Source: Ignelater luminosus (taxonomy: Eukaryota > Arthropoda > Insecta > Coleoptera > Elateridae). Taken from it: a DNA stretch of 64,000 bases. Where the stretch lies: NCBI GenBank assembly GCA_011009095.1, contig VTPC01000020.1:136315-200314 (forward strand), given 5' to 3'. This document shows, one piece after another, positions 1 through 10,821 of the stretch. Below the pieces are notes generated by a model. The model saw only the letters and a list, made by a program, of their open reading frames with translations, was not told where the DNA came from and made no database searches. The position numbers and the translations under genes were made by a program. Each line of letters starts with the position of its first letter. Positions within the stretch are counted from its first letter, which is position 1.

Positions 1-241
1 TTCCCGAAATTTGCAATTGGTCAATTAATATTTTTTTTATTTCAATAATTAGATGCTTAACTATGTTAAGGTATAATTTTCCGGTGGAAAAAATATTTTT
101 GAAACATCTCTAAAATTGTTTCATAGAGTCACCGGGAAACTCCTTAAATTTCGAATCTTTATCGTCTCTCACATTTTGTTGCCACTCGAATTTTATCGCC
201 CGACGCCCGGCTGCACTAGCCTAAGCCTAAATCCATCACTG
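1..241. mobile_element. Terminal piece of a hAT-like DNA transposon
   Basis: Read on the - strand from position 241, the sequence begins CAGTGATGGATTTAGGC and runs into a GC-richer stretch. This is the kind of end seen on hAT elements of the ZMYM1/DUF4371 type, whose termini read CAGnGGnGGATTTAG. The rest of the element would lie left of the window, so neither the other end nor a target duplication can be checked. No coding sequence is recognisable here. The call rests only on the terminal motif and could be wrong. Confidence 0.35.
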
Positions 242-1060
242 GATATTCATTAAAAATAAACCAGAAATTGTAAAAATCCTTCAAAAATTGCTTTGCAGTT
301 GTATAGTTACTGTAAATTAAACTCAAGAGTCCTTTAAAATATGGCTCCTTGCACCTGTAGGAGCAATCTCTACAAATAGCTAGAAAAATGAATTTATTGT
401 AAAAAATATAGGTTAAATGGTTTATGAATTTTTAATTAAGAAAACGGACATTAGCATGGTAAGATCAGAGAAGAATAAAAAATATTTAAATTTATCACAA
501 TCAATTAAAAGTAGTAAAGGTACGTCGAAAACGATGGTAGATCCAAACATTAAATGCGTCAAAAAGATGTACCGCCCACGTGCAAGATAACAAGAAAGAG
601 AACAGGACAGCTAAAGAATGGCTTAATGAGAACTTTTTATTCTGAATACCGAAAGCAAAAAGTTTTGTTGATTGTACATTTGTTTTCTGTTGGCGTCAGC
701 CGATTTTAATGTAAGACTAGATGAACTGCTAGCTAATATACATGCTTTAACAATATTGTTTTCCACTGTGAAAATTGCGAGTAACTTCCACCGTTCGACT
801 GTATTTAATCCATAATCCATAATAATATAAGATTTTGTGAGAGTAATCAATTTATGCCAATCTGATCAACTTTATTCTACAATGATGAAAATGTCCAAAC
901 TTGAAACAAAGCTGCGACTTAATCTTTATTTACATGAACTAGCGATTTTCTCTTTGTTATAAAAATTAAAGCTATAATTCTCTGTGCTTATTGAAATATA
1001 AAAAAAATTCGTTTTTCCTGAATCATGTTTTTGAAAAACACCGAATACACTGAAAAACCT
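242..1060. other. AT-rich region, no gene recognised
   Basis: About 0.8 kb of AT-rich sequence. The only open frame of note (623-850, - strand, 75 codons) has no recognisable domain and ordinary composition for random AT-rich DNA. I see no transposon ends or exon-like signals. Confidence 0.4.
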
Positions 1061-1140
1061 TTTGTAAACAGTAGGTAGTCAAAATTATAGTAAAATCTTA
1101 AGTCTCATGCATTTAAACGTAGAAAGGAATTTATTTCGTA
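1061..1140 (+). repeat. Dispersed ~80-bp repeat, copy a
   Basis: This copy holds in order: TTTGTAAACAG, AGTCAAAATTATAGTAAAAT, TCATGCATTT, then GTAGAAAGGAATTTATTTCG. Five more diverged copies with the same order of blocks occur in the window, at 1152-1210, 1357-1438, 1480-1525, 8181-8232 and 8683-8766. No coding potential. It may be a subterminal or tandem unit of an unidentified element. Confidence 0.6.
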
Positions 1141-1151
1141 TCATATTTTCA

Positions 1152-1210
1152 AACAATGTTTAGCCAAAGTTACAATAAGTTCTTTAATTCTCCATTAAAG
1201 CACAGAAAGG
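1152..1210 (+). repeat. Dispersed ~80-bp repeat, copy b (diverged)
   Basis: This copy keeps AAACAATGTTTAGCCAAAG, ACAATAAGTTCTT and the final CACAGAAAGG of the family, but it has lost the central TTTCATGCATTT block. Confidence 0.45.
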
Positions 1211-1356
1211 TTGTTTGTTTCAAAGATTGTGAGCACACAAGAAAGCTTTTCTAAATTGTGTTTCAAAATAGTCAGAATCTTGATTTTTATGGAATTGGAG
1301 TATGGAAAAACGTTTGTTTTGTTTTATTTTAAAGATACTGTTTGCACAAAGAATCT

Positions 1357-1438
1357 TTTGTAAACAGTGTGTGTTCAAAGTTATAATAAAGTCTTGAGTT
1401 TCATGCATTTGAGCATGGTAAAGAATTTATTGCTTTAT
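1357..1438 (+). repeat. Dispersed ~80-bp repeat, copy c
   Basis: Close to copy a: TTTGTAAACAGTGTGTG, AAAGTTATAATAAAGTCTTG, AGTTTCATGCATTTGAGCAT, then AAGAATTTATT. It is one of the best-preserved copies of the family. Confidence 0.6.
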
Positions 1439-1479
1439 AATTATTATTTCAAACAGCTTATCAAAAACATGAGAAAAGT

Positions 1480-1525
1480 TTTTTAAATAGTGTGTAGTCA
1501 GAGCTAGAATAAGGCATGAACTCAA
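1480..1525 (+). repeat. Dispersed ~80-bp repeat, copy d (partial)
   Basis: Holds TTTTTTAAATAGTGTGTAGT, then AGAGCTAGAATAAGGCATGA. Only the first half of the unit is recognisable. It lies about 120 bp upstream of the piggyBac-like remnant. Confidence 0.45.
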
Positions 1526-1644
1526 AATAATATGATTGTAACACTGATATAATAATAATCAGAAGATAACCAAACGAAAACATTATCCAATTGTTTTTTC
1601 ACGTCTAAAACGTCTAACTTTCCCTCTAATTGTTGTAAGAGAAA

Positions 1645-3425
1645 TTGCGCAGTTTCCTTGGTAAGGATTATATTAAAATTTTAAAGTTTAGTAGCCAGTT
1701 AAGTGATGAAGAGAATGTTGACCACGATATAGGTTTGAATCAAACTGTACATATAGACGATGTTGTCAAAACTTTAGAAGTGCATACCGTTTTACCAGTT
1801 AGTGAATTGCAGTCCACAACTTCGGCTCCTGCTGTCACTAAAAGTGGAGCAAAAAAACGAAAACTATGTGAAAATCAATCAAATTGGAGAAAACAAGAGC
1901 CAATTTACACCAAATTTGAAAATACCCCATCATCTACATCCACAGTTTCTGTAAATGATGAAGGAAAGCTTGACGATTTTAAAAATCATTCTCCTACAAA
2001 ATTATTTGAAGAGTTTCTTGATGATGAAGTCTGTAGCTTAGTCGTTACTGAGACCGTTCGGTACGCATCACAAAAAAACGAAACATTCATTTTTTCTACA
2101 GAAGAACTAAAAAAGTTTCTTGGGGTTTTACTACTTTCAGGTTACAATCCGCGGCCTTCGGAACGAATGTACTGAAGCAAAAATGAAGATGCTTCTTGCT
2201 TCATCGTAAAAAATGCATTTTCTAGAAGCAGGTATGCTAAAATAAAAAGTTTCCTTCATTTTCAAAATAACAAACTAGCTAATAGCAACAAACATGGCAT
2301 AGGGTTCAAGATACGACCACTACTAAAAACAGGATCAATGCTAATTTCAAAAAAAATTTGGCTGTTGATGAAATGATGGTGCGATATTTTGGAAGATGTA
2401 GGCTAAAGCAATTTATTAAAGGAAAACCCATACGATTCGGCTTTAAATTCTGGGCTTTATGTGGACAGTCGAGTCGGGATTTTGCTACAATTTCGAATTA
2501 TACACAGGAAAAGATGCTAAAATCTCCAATGAGCTAAATCTAGGTACAAGAGTTGTTTTGAATATGTTACAAGGTGTGCAAAATCCAACGAATCACATAG
2601 TCTTTTTTAACAACTTATTTACTAGCTTTGACCTTTTGATCTATTTGGCTAATAAAGGGTTTCGAGCAACAGGGACTGTACGATAAAACCGACTTCAGAA
2701 TTGCACAGTCAGCTACTTTAAAAAAGAAACCAAGAGGATCCTTTAATTACCGTTTTGACAAAAATGGGGAAATACTTATTATAAAATGGAACGACAACAT
2801 GTGCGTCACCATTGGAACAAATTATGATCAAACATTTACTCTAAATTCTGTGCATCGATATTCAAGAAAAGAAAAAAAGAAGGTATCAGTTTCTCAATCT
2901 TTGGCAATACAAATCATACAATGCTTGTATGGGAGGTATGGACCACCATGGTTGGTTATCAAGCAAATATGAAACACATATTCGAGGGAAAAAATGGTAT
3001 TGGCCACTTTTCATTGGGATATTGGATATAGCTTGTGTAAATTATTGGATTTTATATAGACAAATGCACGGACCAAATTCATTATCATTACTGGAGTGCA
3101 GAAGATTTGTGGCAACTACGTTTTTGAAGAGGACTTCCGGGGTAAATCGTCCTAGTGCAGCTACTTTCTCTGGTAATTCAGTTCCTGATCTGCGTTTTGA
3201 CAAAATTGAACATTTCATTGGAAAGAAGGAAAAACAACGAAGATGTCGATCAAAAGACTGTAAAGTACTCCACGTACCTACTGTTTGAAATGCAATGTGA
3301 CATTATCTGTTCAATGTTTTATAGGAAAAAGTTAGATAAACTTTTTGTTTCTAATTCTTTTTAGAGCAGCTATTTAGTATTTGCTTTAAAAATTAGGCAG
3401 TCTCTCTTCTCTGGGCGCTAATGGG
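1645..3425 (+). pseudogene. piggyBac-like transposase, frameshifted pseudogene
   Basis: The product would be a cut-and-paste transposase of the piggyBac (PGBD) family, which inserts at TTAA. Three open blocks in different frames (1645-2175, 2459-2686, 2929-3288), with recognisable sequence between them, follow the family order. They are an acidic N-terminus; the SGYNPRPSERMY segment; a core segment with VFFNNLFTSFDLL; GGMDHHGWLSSKY, holding the aspartate typical of the third catalytic position, followed by RGKKWYWPLF; and a C-terminal Cys-rich tail beginning RRCRSKDCK. Several frameshifts and stops disable it. The 3' end is well marked: GGGCGCTAATGGG stops directly before a TTAA (3426-3429), matching piggyBac ends that read TTAA-CCC. 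I could not find the matching 5' end near 1.5-1.6 kb. Confidence 0.85.
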
Positions 3426-3574
3426 TTAAAAATATATTCATAACCAGGTTATGTTACATTTCATAAAGAAAAAACATCAACGTTGCAAAACCTTAACAAG
3501 GCAATAAAAAATGTGTATTATCTTACGCAATAGGAGTACATAAAAATACTATTATAGTTGTAGAAATAACATAA

Positions 3575-3785
3575 TGAATTGTATAATCGTTTTTATGCTG
3601 GTTTATTAATGTTTCGGATATTTTACATTACATAAATAAATTTTATTTTAGTACGCACAATATACGTTTATTCTTACTGCAGCCATCTTGATTCTCTTCT
3701 TGTGTGTGTGTTTGTTCCGAAGCGCAGCCACAGATGGCGCTCTAACACAATAAATTCAAATATTTAAATTTAAAATATCTTAACA
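3575..3785 (-). repeat. BEL/Pao 3' LTR (211 bp)
   Basis: Bounded by TG and CA. It starts TGTTAAGATATT on the - strand and ends CAATTCA. It is the same length as the LTR at 7587-7797 and differs from it at about six positions. The adjacent internal sequence at 3786-3810 gives the purine-rich GTGGGGGAG on the - strand, consistent with a polypurine tract. Confidence 0.9.
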
Positions 3786-3936
3786 TAACTCCCCCACGTT
3801 GAACGGGGAAACTAAAGTTCAACAACATAATACAATACAGATAAGTAATATCAATAATAAACAAAGGTAAGTAAATGAATTACAATGATTACAAAAATAT
3901 CAAATAAACTTATTTTACAGCATAAAACCACTTTCA

Positions 3937-4760
3937 TTAATTACTTGGTAATGGAAGCAAACATAAGTTCTGAATGGCCCGTTTAATCGTCCCATGTGGA
4001 GTCTTCACAGTCACTATCCGTACAAGACCGTCGTTGCCACTAAGGAGTTCTGTGATTCTTCCAGTAACCCATTTACACGGAGGTAAGTTGTCTTGCTTGA
4101 CTAGTACTAGTGAACCTAACTGTACTTGATCCGAAGATTTGATTTTCCACTTGTTACGGTGTTGTAATGTGGCAAAATAGTCCTTAGACCAGATTTTCCA
4201 AAAATCTTGATTTAATTTCTGAAGCAATTGTAGTCTCGATAATTTATTGATTTTGATGTCCGCCAAATCTGGATCTGGCACCATGGTTAATGGCTTTCCA
4301 ATTAGGAAATGTGATGGTGTAATAGGTAAGAATTCATTAGGATCACAGGACATAGCAAACATAGGTCGGGAATTAAGTGTTGCTTCGATTTGCACCAAAA
4401 CAGTATAGAATTCCTCAAACGTTAAATTAACATTACCTACCATTCTTATCAAATGATATTTACAACTTTTCACCGCTGACTCCCAGATCCCTCCAAAATG
4501 AGGAGAATTGGGGAATATAAATTGCCATTTTATATTATCTGTGGCACAGATTTTAGCAATCTCATTGTGCTCCCTAACTAAAAAGTCATACAAAGTCTTT
4601 AATTCTCTCTTTGCACCTACAAAATTAGTGGCATTATCAGACATAATTAAAGCTGGTTTGCCCCTCCGGGAGGTAAACCGGCTTAACGTTGCAATAAATG
4701 CTTCAGTAGTTAGACTTGTTACTGGCTCGAGATGTATTGCAAACAGACATAACCTTTATA
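3937..4760 (-). pseudogene. BEL/Pao integrase C-terminal part plus DUF5641-like tail
   Basis: Read leftward from about 4760, the frame opens with a HLEPVTSLTTEAF segment, which normally lies within the integrase catalytic core. It continues with MSDNATNFVGA (core aspartate in the SDN motif), SPHFGGIWESAVK and IEATLNSRP (likely catalytic glutamate). It ends in a ~100-residue tail with QVQLGSLVLVKQDNLPPCKW and GLVRIVTVKT, typical of the DUF5641 domain that closes BEL/Pao polyproteins. The integrase zinc-binding N-terminus and the first part of the core are absent because of the deletion that joins this block to the reverse transcriptase. The open frame 3937-4644 is uninterrupted to its stop. 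Confidence 0.85.
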
Positions 4761-5870
4761 AAGTTTGCACCACGACCTGTCTGAAACTCGATTCCATGAC
4801 ATTCCCAAAGTTTTTATTGTTTCATCATTATTGAACAGTATTTCAGTACTACAGTCAATCTGATCTTGATTTATTAAAATCTCAACATTATTACTTGACC
4901 ACTTGCGTAATGGAAAACCTGCATCATTCAATATTTTCGAGACATCATTACATACAGCTATCGCTTCCTCCCTTTGATTAAACCCTGAAATTAAATCATC
5001 AACATAGAAGTCATTAGCACTGACCGGTGAGGCTTGCGGGTAACTGTCTTTAGTATCTAATGATGGTTGTTTTAAACACCGAATAGCCAGATGTGGTGCT
5101 GATGCAGTACCATACGTAACTGTTTTTAGGGTATAAGCTAACAAGGGTTCATCGGGGTTGAACCTCCATACTATTTGTTGTAACGGACAATCATCAGGAT
5201 GTACTCAAATTTGTCTATACATCTTGGTAATGTCAGCGAACACTAGATATTTATACTGCCGAAATCTAATAAGTATATTTACAATATCATTTTGACACGG
5301 TGGACCCTTAAATTGGATATCGTTCAGGGATAATCCTGAAGTTGTCTTTGCCGACCCATCAAACACAACCCTTAATTTTGTTGTTTTACTTTCCGGACGT
5401 ACTATACCATGATGTGGCAAAAAATAAGATATAGTCAATTCATCAATATTTGACAATGCCATATGTCCTAGATCCACATATTCCTTCATAAATTTGCAAT
5501 ATTGATCTTTAAATAACTCATCAGTTTTAAATCTCCTTCCTAAACTCAAAAACCGCTTTATAGCATTTGCCTTGGAATCACCTAACTCATCTCTAGGAAT
5601 TTTCAAAGGAAAGTTAACCATAAATTTACCATCTTTGGTGTGAGACAAATTTTTTATAAATTGCATTTCACAAAGCTTATCTTCCTGACTAAATACGGGT
5701 GCATCAGAACTAACTTCTTCTAAAGTCCAAAACTTTTTATTTGTAATCCTAGCTAAATTACAATAATTCTTAAAAAGGTTCTGATTAATAACTCCTGACG
5801 CTATCCACCCAAACACTGTATTATGTAGGATAGGCATATTTTTCCCCAATGAGATTTGATTTGTAAGCAA
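4719..5870 (-). pseudogene. BEL/Pao reverse transcriptase region, one in-frame stop
   Basis: The segment begins with the link after the protease (PILHNTVFGWIASG). It then carries reverse-transcriptase signatures: HHGIVRPESKTTKLRVVFDG, KYLVFADITKMYRQI, and the catalytic YVDD box in NDFYVDDLISGF. A single TGA (5205-5207) interrupts the otherwise continuous frame directly after MYRQI. A C-to-T change in a CGA arginine codon would explain it, because arginine is usual there. After LGMSWN the reading breaks and jumps within about 30 codons to integrase sequence. The RT connection region, RNase H and integrase N-terminus are therefore missing. The element cannot be autonomous. Confidence 0.88.
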
Positions 5871-7323
5871 TAATTGCCAAAAAAAGACCTGCTCCTATTA
5901 CCATATCTACACCCTTCGAAATATTCAAGTTTTTATCAGCTAAATCAATTGTAGATGGAATTTCCCAAGCAGATATGTCTATTGTGTTCAGAGGAACCTT
6001 GCCAGTAACTTCACCAGGCAATATTAAACATGAAATTTTAGCTTTATAATCTGAAACCTTAGATGAAATATTTAAAGTACAAGAAAACTTTAATTCTGAT
6101 TCTATTTGGTTAATTCCAACTATCGAGATATTGGTTTTAATTTTCGATACATTTAATTTTTGTGCAAAATGTGCTGTAATTAGATTGGACATAGATCCAC
6201 TATCTAATATAGCCCTACAATCATGCCTATTTCCATTCTCATCAGTAACAAATAAAGTAATAGTTGATAACAATGCCGAATCACTAACCTTTTTATTTGC
6301 AAACAAAGAAACTACATTGTTTGTTTCAAATTTGTCTTCTTCACTAGCATATTCTGATCCACTAGTTTTATTTTCACCTTTTACTTCCCAATGAAGTAAC
6401 ACATTATGCTTTTTAGAGCATTTAGAATAAGGAGTTGACTTACAATTCTTACTCCAATGTCCCACACATAAACAATTCATATACAATTTTAAACCTTGAA
6501 CCCTTTTGGTTCTTTCAGCTACATCTAGCCCTGAGAATTCTTTACAACTATATATGAAATGATCCCCTTTACAAAAATTACACTTTTTGTTAGGTTTTCC
6601 CTTATTCATACTAAACAAACTTGCACAATTCTTATTATTGGAAAATTCTTTGTTTTTACTGGCATGATTTATTTCTAACGTTTCTAACAAATCTGATCTT
6701 TCATTTAGAAATTTCTTTAAATCATTTAATGTTATATTATCTCTTGACCCTTTTAACTTTTCCCATTCTTTTACTGTTCCTTTATCTAATTTAGAAACTA
6801 TTAAGTGAATTAGAATTGCATCCCAGTACTGCACTGGTTGTTCTAAAGCCTCTAAAGACCTTAAATGTCTTGACATATTGTCAATTAATCCCCTAATACC
6901 TTTAGCAGATTCTTTTACAACAGTTTGTAATTCAAATAAAGATTTAATGTGATTCTGGACCAACAACCTTTTATTGTTAAACCTATCACAAAGCAAATCC
7001 CATGCAACAATATAATTTTCAGCTGTTAAATCTATTGATTGAACAAGCTTTAAAGCATCTCCTGCCAAAGAAGCTTTAAGATAATGAAACTTTTGTATAT
7101 TTGCTAAACCATAATTTGCATGTATAAGCGATTCAAAAGTTTCCTTGAATTCTAACCACGAATTCAAATTACCATCAAAATTTGGTAAATCAATAATGAG
7201 AAGTCTTATTTGCTGCAACTGACTTTGTTGCACATTATAAACTGATTTGTTAGAACCAGCCCCTGACTGAGAGACATCCCAGTTTGCTACCTTTTCATAT
7301 TTATCTAATAATGTTTTAGCCAT
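5821..7323 (-). pseudogene. BEL/Pao gag and aspartic protease (500-codon open frame)
   Basis: The ATG at 7323 opens a 500-residue frame. Residues ~45-200 carry the capsid-like DUF1759 pattern (LPNFDGNLNSWLEFKETF, then HYLKASLAGDALKL). A zinc knuckle CNFCKGDHFIYSC follows (CX2CX3HX4C), then a weaker Cys/His segment. An aspartic protease-like domain comes next with the active-site motif AILDSGSMSNLI, and the frame runs towards MVIGAGLF. In BEL/Pao this region continues without a break into reverse transcriptase. Here a frameshift between VIGAGLF and the PILHNTVFGW segment (about 5850-5880) breaks it. The gag-protease part itself is free of stops. Confidence 0.88.
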
Positions 7324-7555
7324 CGCTAACAGAAAATTAAAGCTAGATCCACTATCTAGTGCCTAAATTGATTTATAAAATTCTAATCCAATAATCTTTA
7401 TTTCAGATTATCAACATTGAATACTACATTTGAAAAACAAATTGAAGCACACTTCAATATCAAAGGAAAAGAAACTTACAAGGAAATATTTTTCAGCTTG
7501 CCATGAGGTTCCATTCCATTCCATAATCTGCTAATGTCTTCTCTCATCCAATCCA

Positions 7556-7572
7556 TCCGGCTCGAAGGACCA
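7556..7572 (-). other. BEL/Pao primer-binding site
   Basis: Inside the 5' LTR, 14 bp from its edge, the - strand reads TGGTCCTTCGAGCCGGA. Its complement ends in CCA and looks like the 3' end of a tRNA with a GGTTCGA-type T-arm side. Identity of the tRNA is not assigned. Confidence 0.7.
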
Positions 7573-7586
7573 TGTAAAAATAACAA

Positions 7587-7797
7587 TGAATTGTATAATC
7601 GTTTTTATGCTGGTTTATTAATGTTTTGGATTTTTTACATTACATAAATAAATTTTATTTTAGTACGCACAATATACGTTTATTCTTACTGTAGCCATCT
7701 TGATTCTCTTCTTGTGTGTGTGTTTGTTCCGAAACGCAACCACAGATGGCGCTCTAACACAATAAATGCAAATATTTAAATTTAAAATATCTTAACA
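7587..7797 (-). repeat. BEL/Pao 5' LTR (211 bp)
   Basis: Matches 3575-3785 over its whole length with about six substitutions. In - strand reading it is bounded by TG and CA. The 3' flank (ATAGTAAAT) does not match the sequence left of the other LTR, so no target duplication is seen. Confidence 0.9.
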
Positions 7798-8180
7798 ATA
7801 GTAAATGCAAAGTGTTTACGTTGTTTAAAAAGATGAATTATAATTGTAAATTGCAAATTTCAGAATTGTATATTTTTATTCTTACCTAAATTTGTAAAAT
7901 ATTATGTTTTCACATCTGTGGATTCTTTGTAACCTGGATATTGCCATATTTATTGTTGTGTCAACTAACTTAAAATGTATAAAAATAGGAAATTTGAAAA
8001 CTTACTAAACAGTATTATCATTCAATTGGTTTTACTCGCTACAAATGTATTAGCTGCTCTAAAGTCTTTCAATTAAGCTTAATTGGTTCGTGGGACTGTG
8101 GACCAGGCTATACATAAACACCCGAGGTTAGCCCTAAAAAGCTAATCTCACACCATAAGGTTTGGGACACTCTCCGAACT

Positions 8181-8232
8181 TTGTTCAATGTGTAGCCAAA
8201 ATTATAATTAAAGCTTTAGTTTCATGCATTTT
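8181..8232 (+). repeat. Dispersed ~80-bp repeat, copy e (partial)
   Basis: Holds TTGTTCAATGTGTAGCCAAA, ATTATAATTAAAGC, then TAGTTTCATGCATTTT. Same order and strand as the 1.06-1.53 kb copies. It lies beyond the BEL/Pao element. Confidence 0.5.
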
Positions 8233-8682
8233 GTTGCTCCAGAATTGCTTTGCTGAATATCACTTTTTTTTACAAAGACGAGCTGTTTGGCATTGTATTG
8301 TTTGCTAAGTGTTCAATAAACGATCATCTTCTAAAGAGCAGATTTTTGGTTTCGTTTGTCTCATCCGAAAATAACACTTAACAAGCAACTGTGTCACCAG
8401 CTCATCTTTATAGAAAGATGATATTAAATCAACGAATACTGGGGCAATGAATTTAGTAAGGTAAGATGATGTAAATTTTTGTATTCAGTGATCCAGTTCT
8501 ACTCAAATCAAACCAATATTTTTATTTTATGTTGATTTTGCTAAACATCTAAAAGTAATGCAAAGATAGTTAAGTAGACAATGACCTTCAGTAAGTATAC
8601 TGCTGGATACAAACGTACCCTCATACAAAAAGTTCATTTCCATCTAATTATTTATTTCATAAAACGGAACCCGCGGAAAAAC

Positions 8683-8766
8683 CTTTCTTAAATAGCGTAT
8701 AGTTAAAATTATAATAAAATCGTGAGTTTCATGCATTTTAGCATAGAAAGAAGTCTATTTCGTTCT
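8683..8766 (+). repeat. Dispersed ~80-bp repeat, copy f
   Basis: Holds TTTCTTAAATAGCGTATAGT, AAAATTATAATAAAATCGTG, AGTTTCATGCATTTTAGCAT, then AGAAAGAAGTCTATTTCG. Full-length and close to copies a and c. Confidence 0.6.
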
Positions 8767-10603
8767 AGTCCCTTTTATCACAGATACACATGCTTTATTA
8801 GAGGTAGTAAATAAAACTTTGACAACGTATTTGTGGGAATATTCTAAGTAGCAACAGAACATTGAATGATTTTATTGCATATTTTAGATTTTCAGACTGT
8901 AGTGGTCGATACGAGTGTTTTGTATTCAAATTAGATGTAAAACTACTTTTAGATTATGTTATCTACCTGGTGGTAGGTGTTGATGATGACAAGTTACACG
9001 ATTGTGATTGCAGTTTTGCATTAATAATAAAATATGCTGTAACTAAACCGATTATTTTAAGTAGAGTTTAAGCTGAAACAAAGCAATTACTTATGTTCCT
9101 GTAAAAAATATCTAGTTACAATAAAAATTTAGAAAAAGCAAATATTCAAGGATTAAAAATATAAAATGTAAATTAATATCTTTGTGGGACAACAAAGATT
9201 CGGTATTGTATACACACAAAACAATAACTGTAAAATTCTAGAATTTTTATTTTTTCGTTATTGAATACATTTAAAATCCCTGGAGGTCGTTGGAATACTT
9301 TCAGACAGGTAAATGAGATACGAGGCAATTTCTCACTTCTGAGATTTCACTAAGCTAACGACCAGGGTCGTTGATATCTTAATTTAAATTAAAAGCAAAA
9401 ATTAAGAATAAGAAAAAAATACATAAATATACAAAGTTTAAGTGATAAATAGAACATAGAAAGTTGTAGAATTTGTTGAATGCAAAATACCAACGAAAAC
9501 ATAATAACATAGTAACGTTAACAACATATTCAATTTTTAATTTTAAGGCACTTAGATGGAAAAGTATAAATATTTTTGCGCGTTGTTGATTTCTTGGTTA
9601 TTAATTATTTTTTAATTTCATTTTGTAAATATTTAAGTAAAAAGAAAATTAGAGTGAGTGTTCAAATTTATGGAATCCCAAATAATTTAAATGAATTTTG
9701 TTACTTGATTTAATTATCAAATTGTAACCTACTTTAAACGGAAATGCAGCTACGCCTACAAATTTTATAGAATGACATTATTTTGTATTGAAGTGGATAT
9801 CTTATTACTAATGAAAATTAGTTTGTGGAAATCATTATACATGTATAATCTATTCTTATGGCATCAGGACTGATTAGATGAAAATTTGGAAACAAGAGAA
9901 GCAATCAAGCAAGCTTCTCAGTTTTCCAATAGCAAAATGTGTTTTATCTTAGAAAATTGAAAACTAAATGTAATTATAGGAATAAATTAATCATCACGTA
10001 GTATAATTTACGTTTTCGATAATATAAAATAAAATGTAATATATTGGTAATTTATAGGAAGCGGAATGCAATCAATATAAAGCACAGCATGTACTCAAAG
10101 AGATCAAAAACGTTATTGACGTAAAACCTCAATTAAGAGATATTGTTGTAACAGCAGAATATAAATTCCTCAAAGAACTTTCCGTAAATATTTTCTTCTT
10201 TCCTTTATGACCATATTTCCGTACTGTCGAGAATTCTCAATATTTCTGTTATTAACTCTAAAAACACGAGATGGACGTAAACCATTTTTATATTATTAAA
10301 GGAATTTTTAAGCTTTGGTGGAATATAAACTTGGAACGTATAATTTCTGTAAATAATATGGCAATGAAAAGCAGGGTAGCACACGGCAAATGTGTCTCAT
10401 TACGCTAAGCGTACAGCATATAAATGAGGTTCCACGGCCTACTGACCGTGAATGTTTCGGACCAAATGACAGTTCAATTAATACGTTGAAATGCGATAAT
10501 TTCGTCCGAGCCGTAACGTAGGTATAATATATAAGAAGTTGCAGTGGAATATTATTTTTGACTAAACTTATTTATTAGGTACACTCATTTAACATTATTA
10601 TCT

Positions 10604-10633
10604 TAATTATTATTATTATTATTATTATTATTA
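10604..10633. repeat. (ATT)n microsatellite
   Basis: About nine consecutive ATT units with little interruption. Confidence 0.9.
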
Positions 10634-10821
10634 GTCATTTACTAATTATAGCATTACATAACACTGTTGCTTTTATTACAGCTTCTTTAGTTTGTTGATT
10701 TTGCTAATTGTATTATTTGAAATACCCAAAACAATCATTTATGTAACCTTTAAATGATATTTACAGGATAAGCAACGCAGTTAATGATAAAAATAAAAAC
10801 TACTCCCTAGAATATTATATA

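Larger units (their letters stand above)
3575..7797 (-). mobile_element. BEL/Pao LTR retrotransposon, degraded, two LTRs
   Basis: The element runs right to left: 5' LTR (7587-7797), primer-binding site (7556-7572), gag-protease, reverse transcriptase, integrase, a purine-rich tract beside the 3' LTR (- strand reading GTGGGGGAG), and 3' LTR (3575-3785). Domain order and sequence types are those of BEL/Pao. The coding part is disabled by a frameshift near 5.85 kb, a TGA in the reverse transcriptase (5205-5207) and a large internal deletion near 4.75 kb. The LTRs differ at about 6 of 211 positions, so this is a fairly young copy. I see no target-site duplication: the left flank reads ACATAA and the right flank ATAGTA. 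Confidence 0.9.
7798..10603. other. AT-rich intergenic DNA with two repeat copies
   Basis: No gene recognised. Two copies of the dispersed ~80-bp repeat lie at 8181-8232 and 8683-8766. The longest open frame (8862-9071, +) shows no domain. Around 10.37-10.55 kb the sequence is less AT-rich and has a TATA-like ATATAAATGAGG, but no gene could be attached to it. Confidence 0.4.
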
